Shown: one piece after another, positions 52,693 to 61,860 of the stretch
How the letters are laid out: every line of letters starts with the position of its first letter
Position numbering within the stretch: position 1 is the stretch's first letter
The notes under the pieces: generated by a model
Database searches by the model: none
Seen by the model: the letters and a program-made list of their open reading frames with translations, nothing else
What the model was told of the DNA's origin: nothing
DNA from: Nonomuraea montanisoli
GTDB lineage: Bacteria; Actinomycetota; Actinomycetes; Streptosporangiales; Streptosporangiaceae
Direction: 5' to 3'
Assembly: GCF_013363975.1 (NCBI RefSeq)
Contig: NZ_JABWGN010000002.1
Coordinates: 248,001-312,000 of the forward strand
Length of the DNA: 64,000 nt
Made by a program: the position numbers and the translations under genes

Positions 52693-53208
52693 ATGGACAC
52701 TCAACGAGCATCAGCGTCGGAGGAGGAGGCCGGGCAGGGCGATCAGGAGGCGTCGTTCGCCCGGGCCCGGGCCGCCGCAGGCGCCCTCTTCTTCGACGCG
52801 GAAGGCCGGGTGCTGCTCGTGCAGCCCACCTACAAGCAGCAGCGGGAGATCCCCGGCGGCCAGGTCGAGCCGGGGGAGACCCCGTATCAGGCATGCGTGC
52901 GGGAAGTGCGCGAAGAGCTGGGCATCGAGCCGCCCATCGGCCGGCTGCTCGTGGTCGACTGGGCGCCCCATCCTGATGAGGGGGACAAGATTCTTTTCGT
53001 GTTCGACGGTGGTGAGCTGGACGCGGACACACTCAAGCGGATCACGTTCGCCGACGGCGAGCTGAGCGCGTACGCCTTCCACCCGGCGGACGAGCTGGAA
53101 GATCTGCTGATCGAGCGGCTGGCCCGCCGGGTCAGGGCGGCCCTGACCGCCTGGGAGCTCGGCGAGACGATCTACCTGGAGCACGGCCGGGCCGTCGCTG
53201 CCGGGTGA
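52693..53208 (+). CDS. NUDIX hydrolase
   Basis: 171 residues with a complete Nudix box GGQVEPGETPYQACVREV-REELG. The ATG is preceded by TAAGGAGC. Cleaves nucleoside diphosphates linked to another group; substrate unknown. Last 20 bp run up to the convergent decarboxylase. Confidence 0.87.
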   Translation: MDTQRASASEEEAGQGDQEASFARARAAAGALFFDAEGRVLLVQPTYKQQREIPGGQVEPGETPYQACVREVREELGIEPPIGRLLVVDWAPHPDEGDKILFVFDGGELDADTLKRITFADGELSAYAFHPADELEDLLIERLARRVRAALTAWELGETIYLEHGRAVAAG

Positions 53209-53229
53209 CGGCCCCGGCGGCGGCCCGGG

Positions 53230-55467
53230 TCAGTCCTTGACGACCTCCACCCAGTACCGGCCGTCGCTGTCGCGGTGGGCCCCGTGGATGTCCGTGGCCA
53301 GGTCGGGGAAGGTCCGGTCGAAGTCCTCCAGAGCCCGCAGGTACGTCATCAGCGGCCCGTCGGCCGGGCCGGTCGCCTCGCCGGGCATGAGCATGGGGAT
53401 CCCGGGAGGCGTGACCACCACTGTGGCGGCGGCGACCCGCTCCGGCAGGCCGGTCAGCGGGACGCGCTCGGTGCGGGCCCGGATCATGGCCTGGTAGCAG
53501 TCGGCGGGAGTGGACACGGGCTCCGGCAGGGTGGTGAAGACCTGGTCGAGCAGCTTCCCGACCCCGGAGTCACGCAGCTTCTCGTGGACCAGGGTGCAGA
53601 ACTTCTGCAGCGAGATCCCGTCCGGCCCGAAGCCGGGCAGCACCTCCGCCAGCGGCAGGTCGGCGTCGTAGGCGTTCTTGAAGTCGGTGAGCGCGTCGAT
53701 CAGCGTGCCCCACTTGCCCTTGGTGATCCCCATGGAGAACAGCACCAGCAGCGTGTGGTCGCCGGTCTTCTCCACCACGATGCCGCGCCGCTCCAGGTAG
53801 GCGGCCACGACGCGGGCCGGGATGCCCCAGTCGAGCGTGCCCGTGGCGGCGTCGGCGCCTGGACAGGTGATCGTCACCTTGACCGGGTCGAGCAGGCAGT
53901 AGCCCTCGGACATGCCGTCGAACCCGTGCCAGGCGGCTCCCGCCTCCAGGGTCCAGCACCGGGGCTCGGCGCACAGGAGCGCCGGATCGGCGTCGGCGAA
54001 CGAGACGGTCCGGCCGGTGCGCGGATCGGTGACGGCGGGGGGCTGCCAGACGCCGAAGAACCACTCGGGCCGCAGGCCGTCCTCGCGGATGCGGGCGGCC
54101 AGCCGTACCATCGCCTGCCGGAACCGGACGGCCTCGACGATCGCCTCCCCGGTGAGGAACGGTCCTGACGGGCCGTCCATCATGGCCGCCGCGACGTCCA
54201 GCGAGGCGATCATCGGGTAGAGCGGCGACGTGGACGCGTGCATGAGGTAGGTCTCGTTGAAGGCGTCGTAGTCGACCGGCGCCCGCTCCGACGGGCGGAC
54301 GTGCAGCATCGCCGCCTGGGACAGCGCCGCCAGGAGCTTGTGCGTCGACTGGGTGGCGAACACGGTGGGACGGTCCGGGCCCGGCAGCGTGCGCTCGTCG
54401 ACGGCCATGCCGTACCGGCCGGCGTAGAGCGGGTTGAACCGGGCGTAGGCGAACCACGCCTCGTCGAAGTGCAGCCGCGGCACGCTGGCGCCCAGCAGTC
54501 GGCCGACCCGCACCGCGTCGTAGCACACCCCGTCGTACGTGGAGTTGGTGATCACCGCGTACGCCGGCTCGCCGGCGGCCAGCGGATGGGCGGCCACCCG
54601 GGCGCGGACCGCGGCCGCCTCCAGCGCGGCGGGCGGGATCGGGCCCGCCAGGCCGAGCCCGTTGCGCTCGGGCACCAGGTAGACCGGGCGGGCGCCGCTG
54701 ATGGCCAGCGCGTGCTGGACCGACTTGTGGCAGTTGCGGTCCACCAGGACGGTGTCGTCGCGGGCGATGGCGTGGTGGCCGACGATGCGGTTGGCGGTGG
54801 AGTTGCCGTTGACCACGAAGAACGTGCGGTCGGCGCCGAAGACGCGGGCGGCGTTGCGCTCGGCCTCGCCGATGGGGCCGGTGTGGTCGAGCGGCGACCC
54901 CAGCTCGGTGACCGAGATGGACAGGTCGGTGCGCAGCAGCCGCTCGCCGTAGAAGTCGAAGAACGCCCGGCCGACCGGCGACTTGAGGAACGCCACGCCG
55001 CCGGCGTGCGCCGGGGTGTGCCAGGAGTAGCGGTGATGGTCCTGCAGGCGCTGCAGCGCCCCGAAGAACGGCGGCAGGATCTTCTCGGCGTACTGGTCGG
55101 CGGCGTAGGCGATGCGCCCGGCGATGAACTGCGGGGTGTCCTCCAGCGGGAAGACGTAGCCCTGGATGACCTCGTACACCCACAGCGGGAGCTCCTGCTC
55201 CTGGGTCATCAGGAAGACCGGCAGCCCGCGGAACCGCCTGGAGACGGCGCCCAGCAACTCCTCGGCCCCCGGCGCGTCCCAGGTCGCCAGCACCGCCGTG
55301 AGCGAGGCGTCGGACCCGACCACCGCCAGGGCGTCCTCGGCGCGATGGGTCCAGCGCACCTGGAGCCCGAGCTCGTCCATCGCCGCGCAGACGCGGCGGA
55401 TCTGCTCGGCGAGCGCCGAGTCGGCGTCGGGACGTTCGGTGACGGCGGCCAGAACCGTTCGCTCCAT
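53230..55467 (-). CDS. Orn/Lys/Arg decarboxylase, large fold-I PLP type
   Basis: 745 residues from the ATG at 55467 (ERTVLAAVTERPDADSALAE). N-terminal response-regulator-like wing domain, central PLP domain with the Schiff-base Lys in FATQSTHKLLAALSQ, the conserved HTPAHAGGVAF, NGNSTANRIV and FDEAWFAYARF blocks, and a C-terminal domain (PGIPMLMPGEATG). It decarboxylates a basic amino acid; sequence alone does not tell whether arginine, lysine or ornithine. Confidence 0.9.
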   Translation of the reverse strand: MERTVLAAVTERPDADSALAEQIRRVCAAMDELGLQVRWTHRAEDALAVVGSDASLTAVLATWDAPGAEELLGAVSRRFRGLPVFLMTQEQELPLWVYEVIQGYVFPLEDTPQFIAGRIAYAADQYAEKILPPFFGALQRLQDHHRYSWHTPAHAGGVAFLKSPVGRAFFDFYGERLLRTDLSISVTELGSPLDHTGPIGEAERNAARVFGADRTFFVVNGNSTANRIVGHHAIARDDTVLVDRNCHKSVQHALAISGARPVYLVPERNGLGLAGPIPPAALEAAAVRARVAAHPLAAGEPAYAVITNSTYDGVCYDAVRVGRLLGASVPRLHFDEAWFAYARFNPLYAGRYGMAVDERTLPGPDRPTVFATQSTHKLLAALSQAAMLHVRPSERAPVDYDAFNETYLMHASTSPLYPMIASLDVAAAMMDGPSGPFLTGEAIVEAVRFRQAMVRLAARIREDGLRPEWFFGVWQPPAVTDPRTGRTVSFADADPALLCAEPRCWTLEAGAAWHGFDGMSEGYCLLDPVKVTITCPGADAATGTLDWGIPARVVAAYLERRGIVVEKTGDHTLLVLFSMGITKGKWGTLIDALTDFKNAYDADLPLAEVLPGFGPDGISLQKFCTLVHEKLRDSGVGKLLDQVFTTLPEPVSTPADCYQAMIRARTERVPLTGLPERVAAATVVVTPPGIPMLMPGEATGPADGPLMTYLRALEDFDRTFPDLATDIHGAHRDSDGRYWVEVVKD

Positions 55468-55749
55468 GCGGCACTCCGGGGGTCGGGGGAAGGGCCGGAA
55501 GGGGTCGGCGAGGTCATGCCGGCCCCTCCCCATGGTAACGCAATGGAGTTGAAGGGCAACGAAGCGTAATGTCGGAGTTTGGGATGATCTGCGCCTCTGG
55601 TCGCACGGTGTCCGCGCCGCCGCCGGCGGGCGTCCTCACGCGCGGCGAGCGCGATCGGAGCGATCCGGCTGTCATCCGAACCCGCCCCCCAGGCGGTAGT
55701 CATCACCGGAGCGACGACAAGACGGAGATGGACGAGACGGAGATGATCG

Positions 55750-56250
55750 ATGGACGACGGGTTCGCCGAGTACGTGGCACACCGCCATCTACGGCTGTGC
55801 CGGATGGCGTACCTCCTCACCCGGGACTGGGGCACGGCTGAGGACGTGGTGCAGACCGCGCTGGCGAAGGCATGGCTCGCGTGGAGACGCATCGAGGGCA
55901 ATCCCGACCCTTACGTCTACCGGATCATCGTGAACACCCACGCCTCCTGGTGGCGCAGGCGCTGGCGCGGGGAGGTGCCGGCCGCGACGCTGCCGGAGAC
56001 GGCCGACCTGCGTGACCCGGCCGCCGAGGTGGACGATCAGGCCGCGCTGTGGAGCGCGATCGGCACGCTGTCCCCGCGCCAGCGTGCGGTGATCGTCCTG
56101 CACTACTTCGAGGGACGGACGCTGGCCCAGGTCGCCGAGATCGTCGGCTGCTCGCTGGGAGCGGTGAAGAGCCAGCTCAGCCGGGCCCTCACCCGTCTTC
56201 GCGTCGATCCCGACATCCAGTCCATGACCTTGGAGGGGGTCCAGCGATGA
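55750..56250 (+). CDS. SigE-family ECF sigma factor
   Basis: 166 residues: region 2 with LTRDWGTAEDVVQTALAKAW, region 4 with LSPRQRAVIVLHYFEGRTLA and GCSLGAVKSQLSRALTRLR. ATG preceded by GGAGATGATCG. It overlaps the next gene by ATGA, the usual pairing with an anti-sigma partner. Confidence 0.9.
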   Translation: MDDGFAEYVAHRHLRLCRMAYLLTRDWGTAEDVVQTALAKAWLAWRRIEGNPDPYVYRIIVNTHASWWRRRWRGEVPAATLPETADLRDPAAEVDDQAALWSAIGTLSPRQRAVIVLHYFEGRTLAQVAEIVGCSLGAVKSQLSRALTRLRVDPDIQSMTLEGVQR

Positions 56251-57230
56251 GTTACAACGAGAGCGACCTGCGCGAGCTGCTGAACGAACACGGCCACGGG
56301 CGGGCCGGTCGCGAGCCGTCCGCCCGGCTCGACGCGATCGTACGGCGGGGCCGCCGCATCCGCCGTACCCGGCGGGCCGTGACGGCCGGGACCGCGCTGG
56401 CCTTCGCGGCCGTCGCCGCGGCCGGGCTGACGGGACTCCTGCCCGCCGGTGCGCAGAGAGGGGAAGGGGCGGCGGTCGCCCAGCAGCCGGTGGACTCGGC
56501 GCGGGTCACACCCGGGCCCGAGCTTGACGACACGATGAAGGTGGCCCTGGGGGCCAAGAAGTTTGATCTTCATCTGATCCACTCGCAGCGGTTCGAGACG
56601 GTGGGCGGGATGCAGAAGGTGACCTTCACACCGACCAGCGTCTACACCGGGGACAAAGTGGTCTGCGATGATCCGCGTGCCTGGGTCGTCATCCAGTACC
56701 GGGGCAACGGCCCCGAGCCGATCGGCTCGCGCGGGCGGTGTGAGGGTTCGATAGGCGGTCACAACGACGAGTTGTCGGTGCCGTCCGACTGGCTGAAGCG
56801 CCCGCAGTCCATGCAGATCTGGGTCTTTCCCGGGGACGCCCCGGTCCGGGAGGTCGCCGAAGCCGTCAACGGCTGTCGGCCGCGCATGAAGGGGAAGGAC
56901 TGCGACGAGGTTGCCCAGTCCGTGGCGTTGGGGAACCCTGAAGTGCGCCGGCGGCTGTCAGCGCTGGTCGGCGAGCAGCCCAGCAGGTGGGCCGTCGGCA
57001 TCTACGACCGGCCGGCCCCGAGCGCGTCCGCGGTGCCGACTGGGGGTCCGTCTGTGGCGCCGACTGCGACCGTGGTGCCGACTGGGGGTCCGACTGTGGC
57101 GCCGACCGCGTCCGCCGTGCCGACCGGGGGTCCGACTGTGGCGCCGACCGCGACCGCGGTGCCGACCGGGGGTCCGGCCGCGGAGCCGACCGCGGCCGTG
57201 ACCGCATCCCCGACCGCACCGACACCGTAG
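56247..57230 (+). CDS. Membrane-anchored partner of the ECF sigma factor, with C-terminal repeats
   Basis: 327 residues: basic cytoplasmic N-terminus (LDAIVRRGRRIRRTRR), one membrane helix (AVTAGTALAFAAVAAAGLTG), an extracytoplasmic domain with four Cys, and a Pro/Thr-rich tail of four 14-residue repeats (AVPTGGPTVAPTAT type). Position suggests an anti-sigma or signal-receiving protein; no known anti-sigma domain (ZAS) is visible. Confidence 0.78.
   Translation: MSYNESDLRELLNEHGHGRAGREPSARLDAIVRRGRRIRRTRRAVTAGTALAFAAVAAAGLTGLLPAGAQRGEGAAVAQQPVDSARVTPGPELDDTMKVALGAKKFDLHLIHSQRFETVGGMQKVTFTPTSVYTGDKVVCDDPRAWVVIQYRGNGPEPIGSRGRCEGSIGGHNDELSVPSDWLKRPQSMQIWVFPGDAPVREVAEAVNGCRPRMKGKDCDEVAQSVALGNPEVRRRLSALVGEQPSRWAVGIYDRPAPSASAVPTGGPSVAPTATVVPTGGPTVAPTASAVPTGGPTVAPTATAVPTGGPAAEPTAAVTASPTAPTP
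57030..57197 (+). repeat. 42-bp in-frame repeat, 4 copies
   Basis: Encodes four 14-residue units, x-V-P-T-G-G-P-x-x-x-P-T-A-x. Copy number can vary without frameshift. Confidence 0.85.
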
Positions 57231-57619
57231 ACCCCCGGGTCCGGGCGAGGTCGCCCGGACCCGGCCGGTCCGCGTCCGCTGCTCCGGTCATGACCTGGTC
57301 CGTCGCTGGGTGGCCTGGCCGGTCGCGTCCGCTCTGAGGACGGCGCCGCCCGACTGCTCGATGACGTCGATGATCCGGCTCACCCCCAGGCCCGGGCGAC
57401 CAGGAGCCCGGTGCTGCCGGAGGAGCCGTGGACGCCGTAGAAGGCGCCCTGCCTGTTGCCGCACGGCGTGCCCGGCGGGTCGACGGCCGCCGAGAAGCTG
57501 ACCATGGAGCGGTGTGCGGGGTGACGGCTTGGCCATCTCCTGACCGGCGACGCGCCCGGATGAGGTCGCTTCATTGCGCATCTCCACGGATACTCTATGT
57601 CACGAATTGATCGCGTTAC
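57231..57619. other. 390-bp interval, possible gene remnant
   Basis: A minus-strand reading (MVSFSAAVDPPGTPCGNRQG, AFYGVHGSSGSTGLLVARAW) looks like the end of some exported protein, but no start and no family are evident. Otherwise nothing. Confidence 0.35.
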
Positions 57620-58807
57620 GTGACCGAGGGGGCTCGTGTGAAGGTCGCCTGTGTCGGCGGGGGACCCGCCAGCCTGTACTTCTCGATCCTGATGAAGCGG
57701 GTGGAACCGTCCCATGACATCACCGTCTACGAACGGAACCCGGCCGGGTCGACGTACGGCTGGGGCGTAACCTACTGGGACGAACTGCTCCACCACCTCC
57801 AGCGTGCCGATCCCGAGTCGGCGGCCGCCATCCTCGACAGCTCGGTCCGCTGGGAGAGCTTCGTCGTGAACGTGCGCCACCGGGCGACGGCGACGGTGGA
57901 GAACGGGGACCTGGGCTTCGGCGTCGGCCGGCGCCGGTTGCTGGACATCCTCACCGAGCGGGCTCGCTCTCTCGGCGTCCGCGTGGAGTTCGAGCACGAG
58001 ATCCCCGGCGAGGACGCGGAGGAGCTGGCCGGGGCCGACCTCGTCGTGGCCGGCGACGGGGTCAACAGCGTCCTGCGGGAGCGCCACGCCGACCACTTCG
58101 GCACCGAGGTCGAGGTGGGCCGGAACATGTACGTCTGGCTCGGCACCCCCAAGGCCTTCGACGCCTTCGTCTTCGCCTTCACGCCGACCGAGCACGGCTG
58201 GATCTGGTGCTACGGCTACGGGTTCGGCGACGGCCACAGCACCTGCGTCGTCGAGTGCTCCCCGGAGACGTGGCGGGGTCTCGGCTTCCACCAGGCGGAC
58301 GAGGCCGACACCCTGGCCCTGCTGGAGAAGCTGTTCGCCGACACCCTGGACGGGCACCCGCTGATCGGCCGGGCGAACGCCGACGGCGGCGCGCACTGGC
58401 TGAACTTTCGCACGCTGACCAACCGCACGTGGCACCGCGGCAACGTCGTCCTCATGGGAGACGCCGCGCACACGACGCACTACTCGATCGGGGCGGGCAC
58501 CGCCCTGGCCCTGGCGGACGCCGCGGTCCTCGTCAACGCCCTGCACATGGGCACGGAGCTGGAGCCCGCCCTGGCCTGGTACGAGCGGGAGCGCAAGGCC
58601 GCGCTGGTGGCGCCCCAGCGCTCGGCCCGCAACAGCGCCCGGTGGTACGAGGACCTCACCCGCTACATCGACCTGCCGCCGGAGCAACTGGTCGTGCTGC
58701 TCAGCGAGCGGCACTCCGGGGTGCTCCCGCACCTGCCGCCCCGGTTGTACTACCGGCTCAACCAGCTCACCACGGCTCTCGGGGAGCTGCGCAGAGGCAG
58801 GCGCTGA
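57620..58807 (+). CDS. FAD-dependent aromatic monooxygenase
   Basis: 395 residues. Rossmann VACVGGGPASLYFSIL, the second FAD motif VVAGDGVNSVLRE and the third VLMGDAAHTTHYSIGAGTAL with ALADAAVLVNAL define a group A flavoprotein hydroxylase. It resembles the N-terminal half of salicylyl-CoA 5-hydroxylase (SYGWGVTYWDELL-type segment). A GTG at 57638 with GAGGGGGCTC is an equally good start. Confidence 0.87.
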   Translation: MTEGARVKVACVGGGPASLYFSILMKRVEPSHDITVYERNPAGSTYGWGVTYWDELLHHLQRADPESAAAILDSSVRWESFVVNVRHRATATVENGDLGFGVGRRRLLDILTERARSLGVRVEFEHEIPGEDAEELAGADLVVAGDGVNSVLRERHADHFGTEVEVGRNMYVWLGTPKAFDAFVFAFTPTEHGWIWCYGYGFGDGHSTCVVECSPETWRGLGFHQADEADTLALLEKLFADTLDGHPLIGRANADGGAHWLNFRTLTNRTWHRGNVVLMGDAAHTTHYSIGAGTALALADAAVLVNALHMGTELEPALAWYERERKAALVAPQRSARNSARWYEDLTRYIDLPPEQLVVLLSERHSGVLPHLPPRLYYRLNQLTTALGELRRGRR

Positions 58808-58810
58808 CGG

Positions 58811-59503
58811 TCACCCGTGGATCTGCCGGGTGATGGTGGGGTCGGTGATCGCGGAGTCGGCGGCCAGGAGGAGGGCCTTGGACAGGATGACGGACAGCAT
58901 GCCGCCGTCCTCCTCGAACGGCAGGAAGACGTGGTCGCCCCTGCCGCCGGGGACGACGCACAGGTAGGCGTCGTCGGGCGCCATGAGGATGTCGCCCGAG
59001 CCCAGGTGGATCTTGTAGGTGCGCAGGTCGCCGCGGGCGTCAGCCGCCCGAACGCGCCGGTCCGCCACTGGTCGGCGAACCGGTCGAGGCCCCGGTCGGT
59101 CCACTGCGGGTCGGCACGGACTGTGGCCGGCGAGCCGGTCGAACGGCGCCCCGCCGGGGCAGCGCACCAGCGCGCCCATCCCGACGCACAGGTCGGCCCA
59201 CTTCCGGCGCGCCAACCCCTCCACCAGCGCGTCGAACAGGTCGAGGCACGCCTCGGGCGTGAACAGCGGCTGCCGCTCCTTGGTCTCCTCCTCCACCCTG
59301 AACCGGGCCGACATGGAGTAGCCCGAGCTCGTGACGACCCGGTAGGCGGCGGGCAGCAGCGCGCCGAGCTCGTGCGCGCCGAGCTCGACTACCAGCTTGA
59401 CGAAGGACACCACGGGGTCGGCCCGCCGCTTCCAGTCGAGCCCGCGGCGGCGTTGTGGCGGGCCACCTCCTTCCGTCTCGTCGCGAAAGGTCACCGATGC
59501 CAC
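58811..59503 (-). pseudogene. Chimeric/frameshifted ORF with DUF4132-DUF7737-type C-terminus
   Basis: 230 codons. The C-terminus RTYKIHLGSGDILMAPDDAY-LCVVPG is the end of very large DUF4132/DUF5724-type proteins. Just upstream, the matching family sequence GLDRFADQWRTGAFGRLTPA is in another frame, showing a frameshift near 59035. The first ~135 residues (LGALLPAAYRVVTSSGYSMS, ACLDLFDALVEGLARRKWAD) belong to something else that I do not recognise. Most of the large parent gene is gone. Confidence 0.65.
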
Positions 59504-59533
59504 GGGACCTCCCGTTCCTTCTGTGCTGTTCCT

Positions 59534-60283
59534 TCAGGCCAGGCGGGCCCGTACGACCAGGTCGTGCAGGGCGTCGTGCGCCGTCGGCTCCTCCGGCAGG
59601 GCGGAGGAGTCGCGCGCCTCCGCCAGCGCGGCGCTCAGGCGCTCCACGTCCTCGGCCGCGCCCGGCACCGGGGGCGCCGCGCCGTGCTCGGCCTCGCGCT
59701 TGGCGGCGACCAGGTCCGGCAGGTACGGCGGGCCGTAGGCGTACAGGCGCGTCAGGTCGGCCTGCACCTCCCCGGCGCGCATGAGGTGGAGGCCGGTCAG
59801 GAGCACCCGGAACGTGTACAGCAACGGCTTGAGCCGCCCCGTCTTCTCGGACAGCCGCCACTGCGTCCTGGCGAAGCCGAGGTAGTGGTGGGCGTGGTGC
59901 CGGGTCAGGCAGGCGGGGGCGAGCGCGACGAGCTCCTCGTGCAGCGGCGAGGCGGCCACGACGAGCGGCGACAGGAGCTGCTCCAGCACGTAGCCGTTGC
60001 GCCTCAGCAGCAGGCGGCAGAACTTGGCCAGGTCGTGGGTGACGAGGTCCACCTCGACGCCCTCCCGGGTCCAGGTGCGCTCCAGCGTGTCGGGGCCGGT
60101 GCGCAGGCCCACGACCCGCTCGGCGGGCAGCACGTGCACGCCGCGCAGGTCCACGTCCGAGTCGGCCGACGGGAAGCCGTACAGGTGGGCGCCGCTGACC
60201 GTGGCGAACGCCAGGGGGTGCGGCTGCTCCCCGGCGACCTCCGGCAGCCAGGCGGGCAGGTCCGGCAAGCTCGACGGGTTCAC
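59534..60283 (-). CDS. RlaP-like nucleotidyltransferase (pol beta superfamily), first of pair
   Basis: 249 residues from GTG at 60283, overlapping the upstream stop (GTGA). The nucleotidyltransferase motif is GAHLYGFPSADSDVDLRGVH with the metal-binding D-x-D. The C-terminal helical part (HYLGFARTQWRLSEKTGRLK) matches PF10127-type proteins (RlaP, RNA ligase-associated polymerase). Their partners elsewhere include RNA repair enzymes. Confidence 0.82.
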   Translation of the reverse strand: MNPSSLPDLPAWLPEVAGEQPHPLAFATVSGAHLYGFPSADSDVDLRGVHVLPAERVVGLRTGPDTLERTWTREGVEVDLVTHDLAKFCRLLLRRNGYVLEQLLSPLVVAASPLHEELVALAPACLTRHHAHHYLGFARTQWRLSEKTGRLKPLLYTFRVLLTGLHLMRAGEVQADLTRLYAYGPPYLPDLVAAKREAEHGAAPPVPGAAEDVERLSAALAEARDSSALPEEPTAHDALHDLVVRARLA

Positions 60284-60942
60284 AGGTGCCCCCTCCGGAC
60301 GTCCATCAGGAACTCCTCCACCTGCTCCCGGCCCGGCTCGGCCGGCAGGACGCTGGGCGCGGCGGCCAGCTCGGCGTTCAGGGTGACGCGCCAGGCGTCG
60401 ACCTCCGCCCACGGCGTCTCGCCGCGCCGGACGGCCAGCAGCCGGTCACGGAAGGCGTCCATGCGCACCAGCGGCTCGCCGTGCCGGACCAGGTTCAGGC
60501 CGCTCAGCAGCAGCCTGATCATGTGCATGGCCTGCTTCCACCGCGGGGCGGCCGGGTCGAGGCGGCGGAACTGGTCGTCGGCATATCGGGCGAACGTCCT
60601 GTGCGCCCGCCGCGACACGAACGCCTCGCGCAGGCCGAGCAGCCGCTCCCCGTACGGGGTGGAGACCTCGACGAGCGGCGACCACAGGCACTCCAGCACC
60701 GTGGGGTTGGCGGCGAGGGCGAGCGCGCAGAACCGCTCCACCTCCCAGGAGAACTGCTCGGGCAGCGGCCCCTCGCGGTGCGTGGGCGGCTTGGACAGGC
60801 GCCAGAAGTCCTGGGTGGGGGCCACGAAGATGCCGCGCCGGTCGGTGTCGGACCCGTTCGTGTCGAGGCCGTACGCGCGTGATCCCGTGACGACGGACAG
60901 GATCAGGTCGTCACCGAGGCGGAGGTCTTCGCGGGAGGTCAT
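60280..60942 (-). CDS. RlaP-like nucleotidyltransferase, second of pair
   Basis: 220 residues from the ATG at 60942 (TSREDLRLGDDLILSVVTGS). Motif TGSRAYGLDTNGSDTDRRGI, same fold as its neighbour, about one third alike by eye. Together they look like a diverged duplication encoding two subunits. No ligase gene is adjacent. Confidence 0.82.
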   Translation of the reverse strand: MTSREDLRLGDDLILSVVTGSRAYGLDTNGSDTDRRGIFVAPTQDFWRLSKPPTHREGPLPEQFSWEVERFCALALAANPTVLECLWSPLVEVSTPYGERLLGLREAFVSRRAHRTFARYADDQFRRLDPAAPRWKQAMHMIRLLLSGLNLVRHGEPLVRMDAFRDRLLAVRRGETPWAEVDAWRVTLNAELAAAPSVLPAEPGREQVEEFLMDVRRGHL

Positions 60943-61080
60943 GGTGGGTGCCGGCTTCTTCGTCGGGGGCTCGTGGTCGATCACCGTACCGGGGCGTATT
61001 GCGAAATGTCCTTAAATTTCGTGCAGGGGCTGCACCGTCTCCCTGCGGGAACGCCACGGCGATGTGCTTGGCTCCCCGTC

Positions 61081-61860
61081 ATGATCGACAATCATGACGT
61101 GAAGCCACCCGATCCCGTCGACTACCTCGACCAGGTCGCCGCGAGCGCCCCGGGCCGGGCCTACAAGCGGCGGATCCTGCGCCGGCTCGGCCTGCGGCCC
61201 GGCCAGACGGTGGTGGACCTCGGCTGCGGGCCCGGCACGGACCTCGGGGCGATGGCGGACGCGGTCGCGCCGGACGGCCGCGTCATCGGCGTCGACCACG
61301 ACCCGGCCATGCTCGCCGAGGCGCGCGCCAGGCTGGAGGGCCGGCCGGGCGTCGAGATCCGCGCCGGCGACGTGCACGCCCTCCCGCTGGACGACGGCAG
61401 CGTGGACCGGGCCCGGACGGACCGGGTGCTCCAGCACGTGGAGGACCCGTCACGGGTGCTGGCGGAGTTCCGGCGCGTGGCGCGTCCCGGCGGGCGGATC
61501 GTCATGGCGGAGCCCGACTGGGACGGCCTGCTGGTCGACTCCCGCGACACGGCCATGAGCCGCCGGCTGACGCGCTTCGTCACCACCGAGCGCATCCGCA
61601 ACGCGGCCGTCGGCCGCGGGCTCGCGAGGATGTGCGAGGAGGCGGGGCTGAGCGTGCTGTCCGTGACCGCCGTGACGCCGGTGTTCCGCGACTTCGACAC
61701 CGCCGACCGGATGCTCGGGCTGCGCCGTACCGTCGTCAGGGCGACGCGGGCCGGCGCTCTCGGTCCGGCGGCGGCGGAGGAGTGGATCGAGGAGCTGCGG
61801 TCGGGGCCGTTCCTGGCGTCGTTCCTGCTGTTCCTGGTGACGGCCGAGGCGCCCGGCTGA
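61081..61860 (+). CDS. Class I SAM-dependent methyltransferase
   Basis: 259 residues from the ATG at 61081. Motif I VVDLGCGPGTDLGAMA, motif II acidic residue in IGVDHDPAML, then EIRAGDVHALPLDDGSVDRA and EFRRVARPGGRIVMAEPDW: the Methyltransf_11 / UbiE type. Substrate unknown. Its last 125 bp overlap the convergent transporter ORF. Confidence 0.86.
   Translation: MIDNHDVKPPDPVDYLDQVAASAPGRAYKRRILRRLGLRPGQTVVDLGCGPGTDLGAMADAVAPDGRVIGVDHDPAMLAEARARLEGRPGVEIRAGDVHALPLDDGSVDRARTDRVLQHVEDPSRVLAEFRRVARPGGRIVMAEPDWDGLLVDSRDTAMSRRLTRFVTTERIRNAAVGRGLARMCEEAGLSVLSVTAVTPVFRDFDTADRMLGLRRTVVRATRAGALGPAAAEEWIEELRSGPFLASFLLFLVTAEAPG

Noticed and set aside
57288..57587. 99-codon minus-strand ORF
   Set aside because: Arg/Pro-rich with no family signal; at most a remnant of a lost gene.
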